From: Schistocephalus solidus
Lineage: Eukaryota > Platyhelminthes > Cestoda > Diphyllobothriidea > Diphyllobothriidae
Reading direction: 5' to 3'
Assembly (NCBI GenBank): GCA_017591395.1
Contig: WEDG01002928.1
Location: 1 to 64,000 of the forward strand
Length of the DNA stretch: 64,000 nt
Position 1 is the stretch's first letter. Every line of letters begins with the position of its first letter. The position numbers were made by a program, and so were the translations under genes. Below are positions 11,442-22,092 of this stretch, piece after piece. The notes under the pieces are model-generated. The model saw nothing but the letters and a program-made list of their open reading frames with translations. It was not told the DNA's origin and ran no database searches.

Positions 11442-11663
11442 ATGGGTAGAGGAAAACAGAGTATCTTGAACACTTTATTGATGCCCCTTACAAATATCGA
11501 AAGCACGTTAAAACTGCTGCGACTCAGTTTTTTGTCTACCGTGATATCTGAACTTACACACGGGGTGTCTGGCATCCAGCCAGGTCAAACGGTAGCTGAA
11601 ATTGTGGCGTCTAACCAAAGACGAATTCAGAAAATATTTCGCGCCTTAGAAGCCGCACGTTAA
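11442..11663 (+). CDS. Small hypothetical ORF
   Basis: A 73-codon ORF from ATG to TAA. The product is helical in character and has a C-terminal half with QPGQTVAEIVASNQRRIQKI and FRALEAAR, which looks more protein-like than the surrounding noise. I do not recognise a family. Another ATG frame ends in ...ETNG at a possible donor (GG|GTAGAG) at 11445, and CAG acceptors occur inside the ORF, so this may be part of a spliced gene rather than a single-exon protein. No transposon similarity is visible. Confidence 0.3.
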   Translation: MGRGKQSILNTLLMPLTNIESTLKLLRLSFLSTVISELTHGVSGIQPGQTVAEIVASNQRRIQKIFRALEAAR

Positions 11664-13285
11664 AGGCTGACAACGGAAAAAGTTAGCAATTACATCTAAG
11701 CGGGTTGCTGAGGGCTTTCTACTCTCTTCTCTGATACTGCATACTTTTTACGAGTAAATAAGCTGGTGGTAGCGACAAACCATCTCTCGTGGTGCCATCG
11801 TGCTCACATCAGCATCATCATACCTGCAAGCAGAGCAGCAAAACTTTTAATCGAATTTCCAGTCACCTCTACTTAGCATAACTAACGGCATGTAATTTTA
11901 TCTGGGGCACTACGCAGGCCCGTACTGTGTGAGCCATTTTTACGACTTGGAAGCCGCAAACCTCTCCTGAAACACGGGCGCTGGCATATATTGCAATCGC
12001 AAATGTCGGAGGTCAATTTCAATTCAACCTTAATCTGATATCTATGCGCTAGCACCAACACCATGTCAACTGGACTAGGCAGACCTAACAAAGTTTCGTA
12101 TTTTAGCTTTTTCCGGCTTTAGTATCAAAACTTGCTGGTGCATTTACGTTACACTTTAATCATAGTTTTAAAAACTGCATGCGGCATGCATTCTTTCTAA
12201 GAAAAATTGTAAACTTATCTACGAAATAAAAAAGAGATCACATATTTCTCATACAATTTTGCAGTGGTTGTGGATCCTGTTGCATCCTGTTGACGGATGC
12301 ACTGTGTTATGAATCAACATTCCACCGTCCTAAAGAATCTCACAAATTGAAATTTTTTTTAAAACCAACAGATACCATTTGTTCAATTGTAAAATTTGAA
12401 GAAACTGTAAGTGCATGAGAGAATATTTTTGTGTAGATTTTCAATAAAATGTAATTGTACTTATGAGGCACTGAAAATAAATTCAAAAATGCATGCTACT
12501 TAAGTAGCGATGTTTGCAGAGTATTGTTTGTGAAGGTGGTCAGAGATATGCTCATTCAAAAGTTGATATATCTTCAATATCCTGAGATGAGGCTGCATGA
12601 TAATCAGTCTTATAACCTTCTTCAAGTAATTTGTTGGAATCCAAACCGCGTTTCCAAATTTTGGTTGACATTTAATTAGATAGGAAATTTACCGTACGTA
12701 TGCCTCTGTACGACACATACTGTACGTGTTGCACCGCATGAAATAGAGTAATTCACTTTTAAATATGCTTTTAACCCTCAGCTATAACTTATATAAGTTC
12801 CAGCATCTCAACCTAGTCCATATGAGGTAGGTTGCTGGCCTTCAGTCGCACATTTTTTAAAACAAACTAAGTAACTCATACACAGTATAAACGCCAATCA
12901 TGCAATGCACTTTTTTCGATTGATTCGTTATGACCATATAAATTCAGGTTTGCACTAAAACTGCGTTTTTATTATACCTTTCGAAGTAATTCTATTTGAT
13001 CTTAGGCACAAGTTTTAGGAAGTGAAGCCTTTCGGTTAGGAAACTGTTTTACAAACACGCGTAACCGTTCATTTTGAGGAGTTCCAGCATACGGTTTGGT
13101 GTCGTCGGAGCAAGTAACAACACAGGCAAAATTTTTAAATGCGCATTTGCGCTTCAAATAATCGCAAGAAGAAAGCCTTGACAGAGAGTATTGAAATGGC
13201 TGGCTTTCTTTCAATTTAGAAAAAAAAACAAGCAATTGAGATAAGTGGTGACACTCTGGGCATTCCGAAACCAGCTCGTTAAACA
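11664..13285. other. Intergenic stretch, nothing recognised
   Basis: AT-rich sequence with only short chance ORFs on both strands. No RNA gene, repeat or conserved protein block could be supported. Confidence 0.4.
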
Positions 13286-13425
13286 CTGGGTTAAAGCAAG
13301 CGTTGGATTTCTAACCAAAAGGCCGCGGATTGCAAAACCCTGACGTTGGGTATGACTGGCTAATGAAAAGTTATAAGCCAGAAATGACCATTTCAGTTTC
13401 ACATGTATTTGTCGAGTATTTAATG
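13286..13425 (+). mobile_element. SINE fragment (tRNA-derived family)
   Basis: Contains the end of a tRNA-like head (a degraded B box in GCGGATTGCAAAACCCTG) followed by the family's body signature: GGGTATGACTGGCT, TAAGCCAGAAATG and CCATTTCAG, ending near TTTGTCGAG. The same order occurs in the SINE at 19.9 kb. It abuts the Penelope-like remnant. Confidence 0.65.
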
Positions 13426-14495
13426 ACTCTCGGAGGGCCAGTCGTATTCTTTAACGCTGTTTTGATAATGCACGCACGAAATCTTGCACAAGAGGACGAA
13501 GAGGCATATGACAAGGCTAACAATCCACTCAAGACTGAACAGCTCATGAGGCCTTTTTTATTTGGCCAGAAACTTAATTCACTTTTTATGGAGAAACCTA
13601 GGATAAAATCACTGGATCTCTAATGAGCTCTCCGATTTCCAGTTTAATGGCAGAACTGGTACTATATAAGCTAGAAAATACTACCTTCGTCCAACAGAAC
13701 CCGTATTTTGGCGCCGTTAAATTGGCGACAAATTTGCTATCGTCAGGAAAGACATGTCATCAAACCTCCATAACTTGCTCAACGGCATTCTGCCTGATAT
13801 ACAGTTCAAGAGGAAAGAAGAACAAGAGCAGCAGCTGCCCTTCCTTGGTATTTTCATCACTCGAAATCATAACGGTGAAGTTGAGACACTGGTTTCTAGG
13901 GCGGCAGCGAACGCCACACAACATTTCAGGTGTCATAGCAAACATGCAGTGGCTAAACAACGAAACTGTGTGAGAATGCTCTTTAAACGAACTAATATCC
14001 ATTGCAGTAGACCAAAGGGAGAGTACGCAAAATACCACTAAGGAGCTGATACCCTCTGCCATGTATTACCGATATCTTAGAAGTGACTGAATGCATTGGT
14101 GTGGGAATCGATGTTAAAATTGCACACCGGCACAAAGCTACAATGCACAGCAGGGTCATGAAAACTAAAGACCCAAGGAGCAATATCGAGTATGTATCGC
14201 ATCTGATGCCCAAACTATCCTTGTACCTACACAGGTCAAACTGAAAGCATGCTCGGGTCACGTATATATAAACATAGGCTGGCTGTGTGACGGGGCGACG
14301 AACTATCGCAAGTAGCTGCCTGCATCTACGAAACGGGTCATGAGTTCACCGTTTCAGCCGTCAAAATAATCACCCACACCGGAAACAAGATGAGCCTTGA
14401 ATTGATTGAAGCTGGCTCTCAGATGGTAATCCAAGCAATCGATGTATCGATCTGGCGCTGGAATACACAGCTCGGCGCAGTCACCTGCGGACTTG
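13426..14495 (+). mobile_element. Penelope-like element remnant (RT and GIY-YIG)
   Basis: Degenerate Penelope-like retroelement. 13470-13620 resembles the region before RT (EDEEAYDKANNPLKTEQ). At 13623 comes MSSPISSLMAELVLYKLE, matching the PMGSP-type RT block. Next, in a shifted frame at 13754-14041, NGILPDIQFKRKEEQEQQLP and FLGIFITRNHNGEVE, then RNCVRMLFKRTNIHCS. From 14085 VGIDVKIAHRHKATMHSRV leads into the endonuclease: MYRI.C near 14190, TYTGQTESMLGSRIYKHRL near 14230 with a stop soon after, ETGHEFTVSAVKIITHTGN near 14330, and an ELIEA motif. Penelope elements use this GIY-YIG nuclease to nick the target. The YVDD region is deleted or shifted, and there are several stops, so it is inactive. 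Confidence 0.75.
13754..14041 (+). pseudogene. Penelope-like RT C-terminal fragment
   Basis: A 95-codon frame carrying the part of a Penelope-like reverse transcriptase just after the catalytic YVDD box: LNGILPDIQF, QQLPFLGIFITR and the Cys/His-containing stretch CHSKHAVAKQRNCVRMLFKR. The order and spacing match flatworm Penelope proteins. The preceding block lies in another frame (13623-13760), so a frameshift around 13700-13750 has removed the catalytic core. The 13623-13973 frame carries only the upstream block and then reads out of frame. Confidence 0.7.
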
Positions 14496-14497
14496 TC

Positions 14498-14839
14498 TTA
14501 CTGATGAACAATTGGCTCTTCTGACTTATAAATGTAGCCTTTTACATTTACTGATATTATCTCTGAGGCTAGACTGCCGCATGAGTTCAAAAGCTCAGAA
14601 CCATAAACAATATTTTTCCGGTTCTTGACGAGTGTTCTTCCGTCCTCGTACAAACATCTGTAAGTTGAACTTTTAAAACAATTCATGCCTTCGATTGTCT
14701 GTCTTTTACTAAATTTTCCTTGGGAAGTCTCCATAGAGGAAGATGCAAAAAAGGTATTTGGACTGTTTTCTAACATAAATAATAAAGCAGTATGAGAACG
14801 CAGCATTCTTGCGTTATATTGGTTCCTTTGCCTTAACAT
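14498..14839 (-). other. Unassigned 113-codon minus-strand ORF
   Basis: Open from 14839 down to 14498. The translation (MLRQRNQYNARML..., ending GYIYKSEEPIVHQ) does not resemble a family I know, has no membrane span, and has no obvious splice signals supporting it as an exon. It sits directly after the Penelope remnant. It may be chance or part of an unrecognised repeat. Confidence 0.15.
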
Positions 14840-15732
14840 TCAAAACAACCAAAAAAAATCCGATGGCTAATGAGTGTCCTTTTAACTAGTGTACATAACG
14901 TGATCAGTTGAAAAACTTAACCGAAGGCATAACAGATAGTAGCGAAAATTCAATTCCTACATGGCATACCAAAAGAAGGGGCATTCACCGGGATAGGTTT
15001 AGTTGTGATCTGACGTTTTGAGTAGCGATTCCGGTTCCACATCCTCAGGGACTGGAATTTCCTTTACAAGGCCCTCGTGCATTTTCTCTGATGCATTGGC
15101 CACCAATGCCGACTAGGGGGGGGGGCTGAATCGAACCTCCGTGTCCCTCTGATCTATGTAGTGCACACCCTTTTTGACCGCGATGATAAGTGGTGGCTCA
15201 GATCGGTGTACGCCTGCACTGATTCCTTTTAAGAAGGTTCGTAATGCCCAGTATGGGGAGCAAGTAATTTTGGCAGTTGCCTGAGCAGTCGGTGGACAAC
15301 AAGTTTCCTACAACTCTCTTGATGTGTTATAATCATCGTGGCCCTCAGTATTAAACGGCGTGAAAGTTGAAAATATGTCCCATCTGCGCGCAATGGGTTG
15401 CTACCCCATGACCTTGAGTCTGCTCATTTATGTACTGGCTAGGGTTAAGGCGCCACACTGACAAGCACTGCTCCAACACCATTATATTAATATCGCCCAA
15501 TGTTTCATTAGTTATGGTGCATATGGCATGATTTGCGGGAGGGTCGAAATATTACATCAGGTTCATTAAAACGTGGGTCCTTGAAACATGATTCTACACC
15601 ACATGTGCCGCCAGCTAACCAACTGAATTCCCATTTTAGGGTCTTTGGAGATTTTATTTATTTTGAATTTTGTTCAATGTTTTCTGCTAATTAGTAACTA
15701 ATGTTTACTCCCGTAGAATAAAACACACTGGT
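14840..15732. other. Intergenic stretch with a G-run
   Basis: No gene recognised. A run of at least nine G residues lies around 15116-15124. Base composition is more GC-rich than the neighbours, and the text resembles old repeat DNA, but I cannot assign it. Confidence 0.35.
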
Positions 15733-15965
15733 GGATAGACGCTCGCCGATCGGTAGCGGGACCTACCCGTCCCGTTCTGCCTCGGGGTTCCCTCTCCAGC
15801 CCAGCCAGCAGTCGCACAGCGAGTAGTTTAACCGGCCGAAAAATATTACCAGGTTCAAGCTCGGATGGTGCAACACTTTGGCTTGGTATAGCTGGCTGAT
15901 GACGCTTAATAAGCCGGAAATGGCCATTCCGGTCTCCCTAGTCTTTGTCGGTAATATTTTTCAGT
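15733..15965 (-). mobile_element. SINE copy with internal inversion
   Basis: Two parts of the tRNA-derived SINE lie head to head. 15733-15850 read on the minus strand gives the 3' body (GACTGCTGGCTGGG, CCCCGAGGCAGAACGGGACG), matching the copy at 63.4 kb. 15851-15965 read on the plus strand gives the 5' body (TATAGCTGGCTGATGACG, AAGCCGGAAATGGCC, TTTGTCGG). A 13-nt block, GGTAATATTTTTC, occurs at 15950-15962 and in inverted form at 15838-15850. In minus-strand order this is an inverted 5' part followed by a sense 3' part, as produced by twin priming. Confidence 0.65.
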
Positions 15966-16892
15966 CCACAAAAAGTAGCTTGTTTAATTTACGTTTGTCC
16001 TGCGCAAGTCTTTTCTATGTTGACGATTACTCTGGTCTCGTACCTGCTGTTTCTCCGCTCCGAAAGCACAGTTAGTATCACCATAGGATAAATAAACGTA
16101 TAATGTGGTTATTGAAGTCAAGACCCTTCCTCTATCAGTTTGGTTTACCGTACATGACCGTTGATAAAATACTTGAGTTTTAGTATGAACCGTGATGATC
16201 TCACTTGGATGATTTATATTACCTTGTACCCCTCATGAGAACTAAACACATGTATTGCCAGTCGCCAGGCCGCTGGACTTTACCGCCTACGGTTTAAAAG
16301 GCGAAAGGCTTAATCCGCTCTGCCTTTGGCGAGAAGACTGGATTTTAATTGTTTTGCTACAGCACAGTGTGATTCATCGTCGTTGAAGGACCATTGGATG
16401 CACTAACACCGCCCCCGTTTAAACACATCTATGCGCCTTCAAAGGTGAATGGCAGTCCAGGTTGAAAGCAATAGTTGAGTCAGCAGAAGAAGATGTGAAC
16501 ACTTGAAAAAGAAGTTAATTGTCTAAAGTTTTGAATTTTTGCTCGAGCTCATTAAAAAGACTGCAAAATCATCTTAATTTCGATGCCGAACTCAAAGTTC
16601 AGTGATAACCTGGAACAATTATACTGTTCGGTGTTTTTAACTCGTTATGCAATTTTTTGAATAAGTTAGCTCTGACGATATGCATCTTCTCTTGAGGACC
16701 CGCAGTCAGTCAGGGAAGCCACTGAGCGTGCAACAACGTAACTCAGCATCCGTTCTGCCCTGAGGCGCGGCAGCGCGTTCTTAAGGTCGTCAGCAGCGCC
16801 ATTTTGTCAAGCTACACTTCCTATCAGCTTTACGCGGCTCGTGCGCCTGTTGGATTCAACAGCGCGCAGGCATCGCTCTAACAGTTGTTAGT
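15966..16892. other. Intergenic stretch, nothing recognised
   Basis: No gene or repeat was identified. A GC-richer patch near 16740-16870 (CGCGGCAGCGCG, CAACAGCGCGCAGGC) precedes the interspersed repeat that starts at 16893. Confidence 0.35.
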
Positions 16893-17230
16893 AAATAAAT
16901 AGATTTATTTATAGAGCAACTGTTGGGCGCCGTTAGTTTCCTTAGAACAAATGAAAAAAACTTAATAAAATCTCCTTCTTTCTGTAATCACTTGAGCTTT
17001 GTTTTAGTTGCGTGATTAGACAGTAGTGTGCGAAATGTAGATTTATTTTTGTAAAAAGAATGTCTTCTAATCCATCCTAATAACAAAATTAGAAATAAGA
17101 CTTTCAAGCAATATAGAGATTAATGTTTTATGGTAAGAATTTTTAGGGTCAAGAATAATCTGTTAGCTATGGACTTTCGAGAGTATTCCGTTAACAGGGG
17201 TAGATCAACGATCGATTAAAAGGACAAATC
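16893..17230 (+). repeat. Unclassified interspersed repeat, copy 1
   Basis: Related to 41537-41880 in the same orientation. Shared blocks in order: TTTATT...ACTG.TTGG(GC)GCCGT, TCCTTAG near the start, AC.CTT(A)AGCTTTG near 16990, and, after a divergent middle, GGGTCAAGAATAATCTGTTA beside GAGTCAAGACTAGTCTGTTA, then TTCGAG.GTATTC and ACAG.GGTAGA. No coding capacity is seen. It may be a SINE or another non-autonomous family. Confidence 0.55.
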
Positions 17231-19650
17231 ATCTCCAATCGTAGGCGAGCAGTAAATTTTCGTAAGTTTAAATTTGAAACTATCGATAAAAGCTTCGCAG
17301 AAACAGTAAAATGGTTAGAGCACTAGTTTGTGTATCACAAGCGATGGAAGCTAACCCTGTCCCAAAAATAGACTTGTGATACATTTACTTCCCACTTCTT
17401 CACACACTCCCCGTTTTTCAAGGGCACTTACACATAAATATGGTTGGATTATTGGCTAATAAGGATAAACATTCCACATACGCATGTCGCACATGACCTG
17501 GTCCCTCATTCTTTGGGCGCCGGGCTTTTGTGTAGCTGCGAGTGTCATGGAGGCTATCGTGAGGGAAAACATCGTTGTTTGAGCCTCGGACCTTTAGAGA
17601 GTTGATTTCCTTCGTGAATGGACAACTTCCCAATTCTCACCTGCTAGTGAGCCGTGATGGGTTTTTGGAAGTTTGAATTTTCATGACGGGAAACTGAGTG
17701 CCGTCTCTGATCTGGATCAGACTCCTACTCTTTCTTTCGCTTAGGCAACACTAGCTGGTCTGAGTTAAACCGACTGGGAATGTGATTGCTCGTAGGAGCG
17801 CACTTGACGTGACGTTTCTCTCTAAGCGTGTCACATATGCGTCGGGGTCTCACATAGGCGATATGTGTCCCTGCAGTCTTCTCCTTATTCCGAAATGAAA
17901 CATTTATCTGTTCAGTTGGGAACGTAACCAGCGGTTAGCATCTCGATAGGTTAACGCCCGCCGTATTAATTATTGTGTGGGATGCAGTGAATTGCAATGC
18001 TGACCTCGTTCTTCATCTATCAACCGAGGTGGTTATGCTCCTTAAAAATCCACATGCAAACTCGACATAAAATAAACGACTACGCCGTTTCCATCTACCT
18101 CATAAGAGTTGATAAAATATAAACATTACAGCAGAAGTTTAATAGCTTCAGTTGAAGCAACGCATTTGATTCACATTTTGCCAACCAGTATGTTAGTTTA
18201 AAAACAGCACTGATTTGCAAAAACATTCAACGCAATCGTCTTCGTTAAAACCAAAGTCAGGCGTGCGTCACTGCATGGAGCAGGCGAGAGGCGTTTTCAG
18301 ATCGGTGGGTCACCCACCGTTCCCCATGCGCTTTGGACTGTGTGCGAACAATCATCGCCCCAAGTGCGGCCATCGGCGAGGAATGCTGGAGAGCTGTTAA
18401 AGAGAGTAGGTATGCTTTTATACGGCAAGTGCACCCAATACTCTTATCTCCGAGTTTTATATATGGAGGGTTAAAGCGTAAATGTGAAATATCAGGTGAG
18501 TAAAATTTTTGTTCCAACGATTACCTCTATATTTGCATAATACATGCTAGCTGCTCGAGTGCAAACACTGGTGATTCAACCCCTCGCTCACATATTTCAA
18601 CTGATACAAAATTGCTGGTGCATAGTATGTTGCTAGAATTTCCTTACTTAGTTATTGAGGGCTCTGGTGTGATATTGAAAACGGAGTTTTAAAGTATCGC
18701 AATTTCCTCACACTCGGGGAGTATTTGCGTAATAATTACTGAACAATGTGCTATCTGGTATTGTCAACAGAAGCGGTGTTCACCCGCGTGGCAAATTATC
18801 CTACCCTCACAAAGTCACACCACTGAATGAATGTGACTCATTCAGGTGGTGACTCATGCGGCGGTGAGCTCTCTCGAATAAAAGTATTCTTCTAGCCAGC
18901 ATGTGTCTGGTTTCTAAAGGACCTCCAGGATCCCGCTTCTTCGCTTCTATCAATCAGACTGATAGGAATACTGATTGATGTACCTTACAAAGCGCGTGTC
19001 AATGGTAAAAGTGGGGACCTGTTTCGAAGACTTTCCCCTGCTGCATGGAATAGCTGCAAATGGTCTGACAGTGTACTGGGACGCCAAGCTCTTCTAATCG
19101 CCATCAGTTACTTCATGTAATTTCAAATATAGGTTTTATAATCCAAAAAAATCCATTAAAGTTATTTAGTATAAATTACCTGACCCAGGGAATTCGCAGG
19201 CCCTGCGAGAAATTATAATTATTTTCAGCTATAGAATACCAGGTTCGGGTGCAGTACTGCGCTGTTTTCCCATTATGTCAATAGTCAGAGAGCCATACGT
19301 AAATATTGATTTTTAGTCGAATTTTCGCCGTCGTATGAGGTAATGACCAGGGTTTGAAAGATTGCATATTAAGCAACCTTTCGTGATGTGCATTCTGATG
19401 TACAGACCTTTAAATATATCGCAAATAAATACACCTAGGTGTATGGGAGAGAAAATATTTTTTCTAAGTAAAGTATCTGAGGGTATTGAAGGGAAAGCCT
19501 ATTTCAGGAAAATGTTTTTCTGCTCCAATTAACCGTCGCTTAAAAATCATTTTAGTTTCAGAGACCTTCTGCCACGCTTTACCATTGTGCTACCTGGTAT
19601 CCATCCCATTTTTGAACGTTAGGCGTTATCCTCCCCGGCAATGTAATGTA
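17231..19650. other. Intergenic stretch, nothing recognised
   Basis: About 2.4 kb without a supported gene, RNA or repeat. Short ORFs at 17418-17633 (-), 18215-18400 (+) and 18257-18517 (-) overlap each other or lack any recognisable sequence. Confidence 0.35.
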
Positions 19651-19652
19651 AT

Positions 19653-19808
19653 CAATATGATAAGATTAAATTGCTGCAGCAAATGAAATGAAATATACCA
19701 ACTTCACCTGAATCACTGTTTTATACTCGCGTTTTGACAACAGACAGTACGATATATATATGGTATATTTCATTTCATTTGCTGCAGCAATTTCATCTTA
19801 TCATATTG
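19653..19808. repeat. 48-nt inverted repeat with 60-nt spacer
   Basis: Arms 19653-19700 and 19761-19808 are reverse complements with a single mismatch. Both contain GCTGCAGC in the middle and end in ATATACCA at the inner side. The RNA or single strand could form a 48-bp hairpin. It lies 12 nt upstream of the direct repeat that borders the next SINE. Confidence 0.9.
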
Positions 19809-19820
19809 CTTACATATATA

Positions 19821-20163
19821 CATGCATGTCCCTCAAGCAGATCGGTGAGCCACACACTATCATCATATTCCCGATCACAACCGACAAAAAAACGAGCCCG
19901 TGGCTCAATGGTAGAGCATTCGACTCAATTACCAAAGATCGCGAGTTCGAATCCTAGGTGGTCCACACTTGGGATTGGGTATGACTGGCTGATGATGGCT
20001 AATAAGCCAGAAATGGCCATTCAGGTCTCCCTTGTCTTTGTCGGTTCTTCTTAAAAATTATATGCTTCAAGTCGCTACGCGACTGCCTGCGAGGGCTCTA
20101 ATGTGAGCTCCAGGGCACAGCGGAACATGCATGTTCCTCAAGCAGATCGGTGAGCCACACACT

Positions 20164-20168
<5 letters not shown>
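19821..20168. repeat. 43-nt direct repeats flanking a SINE
   Basis: 19821-19863 and 20126-20168 are the same 43-nt sequence with one difference (C or T at position 10); each contains CAAGCAGATCGGTGAGCCAC. Between them lies a 262-nt segment that is essentially the SINE, so the pair looks like a very long target-site duplication. Confidence 0.85.
19864..20125 (+). mobile_element. tRNA-derived SINE, near full length
   Basis: The head at 19894-19964 is tRNA-like, with an A box in GTGGCTCAATGGTAGAGC and a B box in GAGTTCGAATCC. These would act as internal Pol III promoters. The body follows: GGGTATGACTGGCTGATG, TAAGCCAGAAATGGCC, GTCTCCCTTGTCTTTGTCGG, then a diverged 3' half (TCGCTACGCGACTGCCTGCG, CCAGGGCACAGCGG) that parallels the copies at 15.8 and 63.4 kb. 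It has no coding capacity and would depend on a LINE for movement. It is one of at least four related copies in the window. Confidence 0.75.

Positions 20169-20231
<63 letters not shown>
20166..20231. repeat. (AT)n microsatellite
   Basis: About 33 uninterrupted AT units directly after the right 43-nt direct repeat. The minus-strand frame across it reads as an IY repeat and is not a gene. Confidence 0.95.
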
Positions 20232-20234
<3 letters not shown>

Positions 20235-21959
20235 AAGCAGCTAATGATCGAGTACTAGCTGAAAGTAAGTAAACTCTGCCATCGATTATGTGCTGGTGCA
20301 CTAGGCTGGCTGAACAGGTTCTGTAAGTCAATTGGTCACACAGAGTTACATGTATGATTTATAGTTAAGCGCACCAGTTACCTTTTGATTAAAGTAGTTT
20401 CGCATGGACTGTGATGTTTGATAATGACATAACAGTATAATGCTTGAGTTTCTTCTGACTCACCGCGTAATGTTAACATCCCGCCAAAAAGCCAGTATGG
20501 TATATTGCATAAGTCACTTAATATCGAGATCGAAATTTATGTGGCAGTATGACACACAGTTGAGGTGTTAACTTGATTTTTTGGACTGATTTGAGTCGCA
20601 GAACATGTTACGTTTACGTTTGCACCTGAAAATTCTATTTAAATTTATTAGTTAATGCCAGGTCTGTCAACATGTCAACTTATGGACTATTTATTCCTGT
20701 GACGTCCCTATCGGTGTATCCAAGCAAAAATATGCTTGCTTTAGTCAAACGCATTTTAATCAATGTATACATGAAGGGAAAATAGCCAATTCACGTGAAT
20801 CCGTGTTGGAATATATACTTAAAATGCAGGATGTTTATTAACAGTGATAGCTTACATTACCCATAATATGAAAGAATTTTTTCTACGGAATATGCACTCA
20901 AGCACTATTTTCAAGCGTAATTTCACTTGTGCTGCATAATTCAGTCGTTTTTGCTCGTAAAGACTTCCTATATATTTAAAAGTTAAGTTTACTTAGCATC
21001 ACCAATTTTTCACGTTTTCAGCATGTTCCGTTTTTCTAAAAAAAATTATTTTTAAACAATCTAATATTAAATTGTCAACCACAATATACCTTCTTTTTAA
21101 GAATGGTTGTTTTCTTACTGTTGTAAGGCTGAAGGGGACGTAGCATGGTCTGGTTTAGCGTATCAGGGATATTCTTGTGAAATTCACGAGATTTCTTTAG
21201 ATAGGGCATCATCTGTATATAAATGGGGCGCGGAGTGTTCATTTCGGTTGGGGGATGCATTGTGAAGGTCTGATAAGTGGCTCCGTGTGCCTCGTGCAGA
21301 TGGGTGCCTCCACCCTACGGTTTTAAACATGATCTTTAACTCCTATTTTTGTCATCGCGAAGTTGGACGCTGTCCCATGGCCTCGTTCCGGTAACAGCGT
21401 TCACCGACATGCTGAAGTAGATGAAGGTCTACGGGACCCGAACGCGTTGGGTGTGCATCTTTCGCGTGAATAATATGCAGTGACTGCTGTTGAGACCGCG
21501 TCTCTAGCGTCAACCTCATTCGGACCCCCCCTTTCCCATGTACCAGTCGGAGGTCTGGGCCGGTCTGTGAACTGATGAAGAAATCAGGCGTAGCGTCTAA
21601 CAGTAATAAACAGCCACTCTACCCGCTAAAAGTTGTGACTTAAAAGGTTTGGAGAGATAACTCACAGCTAGCGGTCGGCACTCATTTATACTATAACGGT
21701 GTGTTGAAAGCCGTGGATTAGAAGCCTGACAGCTGATGGGATACCTTGGCGCCCCTCTCAGGACAGAGGGTCCGACTGTAATGACTCCTATTGAATTTGA
21801 CCTCATCTGACTCATTTGACTCGCATTCAGCTCGCACCAGAGCCTCCCTACTGTTGCTTTTGTAAAATCTTAGTAAAATGCACGCGTGTGTGTGGTACGC
21901 GTAGAAGGGTTGTTTTTCCATGTCAACCGTTTAGCCTGATCCCTTCATCAGTCTCTCTG
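20232..21959. other. Intergenic stretch, possible old repeat DNA
   Basis: No gene recognised. The part from about 21720 (CAGCTGATGGGATACC, then a block with GGACAGAGGGTCCGACTG) resembles the region at 52.6 kb read on the minus strand (GAGCTGATGGGATAAC, then GGACTGAGTGTCAGACTG), the 3' region of the RTE-type LINE. So 21.7-21.8 kb may be a fragment of that tail. Confidence 0.35.
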
Positions 21960-22092
21960 ACTCCGTTTAGACACCAAGCTGAGGTGGGTGGGTAGTAAAG
22001 TGTGCCATAGGTGCAACGCAAATCTACTAACACTATAAAATAGTTCAAGCGCATGTCACCATTTCTACACCATCATGGTGTGATTCCCATGT
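21960..22092 (+). repeat. Interspersed repeat fragment, copy 1
   Basis: Related to 57622-57750 in the same orientation. Shared blocks: AGTGTGC, then GTAACGCAA.TCT or GCAACGCAAATCTACTA, CGCA.GTC.CC.TT, and CACCAT.A.G.TGTG. It is probably part of the untranslated region of an unidentified element. Confidence 0.5.

Noticed and set aside
19894..19964. Functional tRNA gene
   Set aside because: A and B boxes are present, but the sequence is followed by the shared SINE body, recurs in other copies, and the acceptor stem is not convincing.
20098..20331. Minus-strand ORF with a long IY repeat
   Set aside because: It is a translation of the AT microsatellite.
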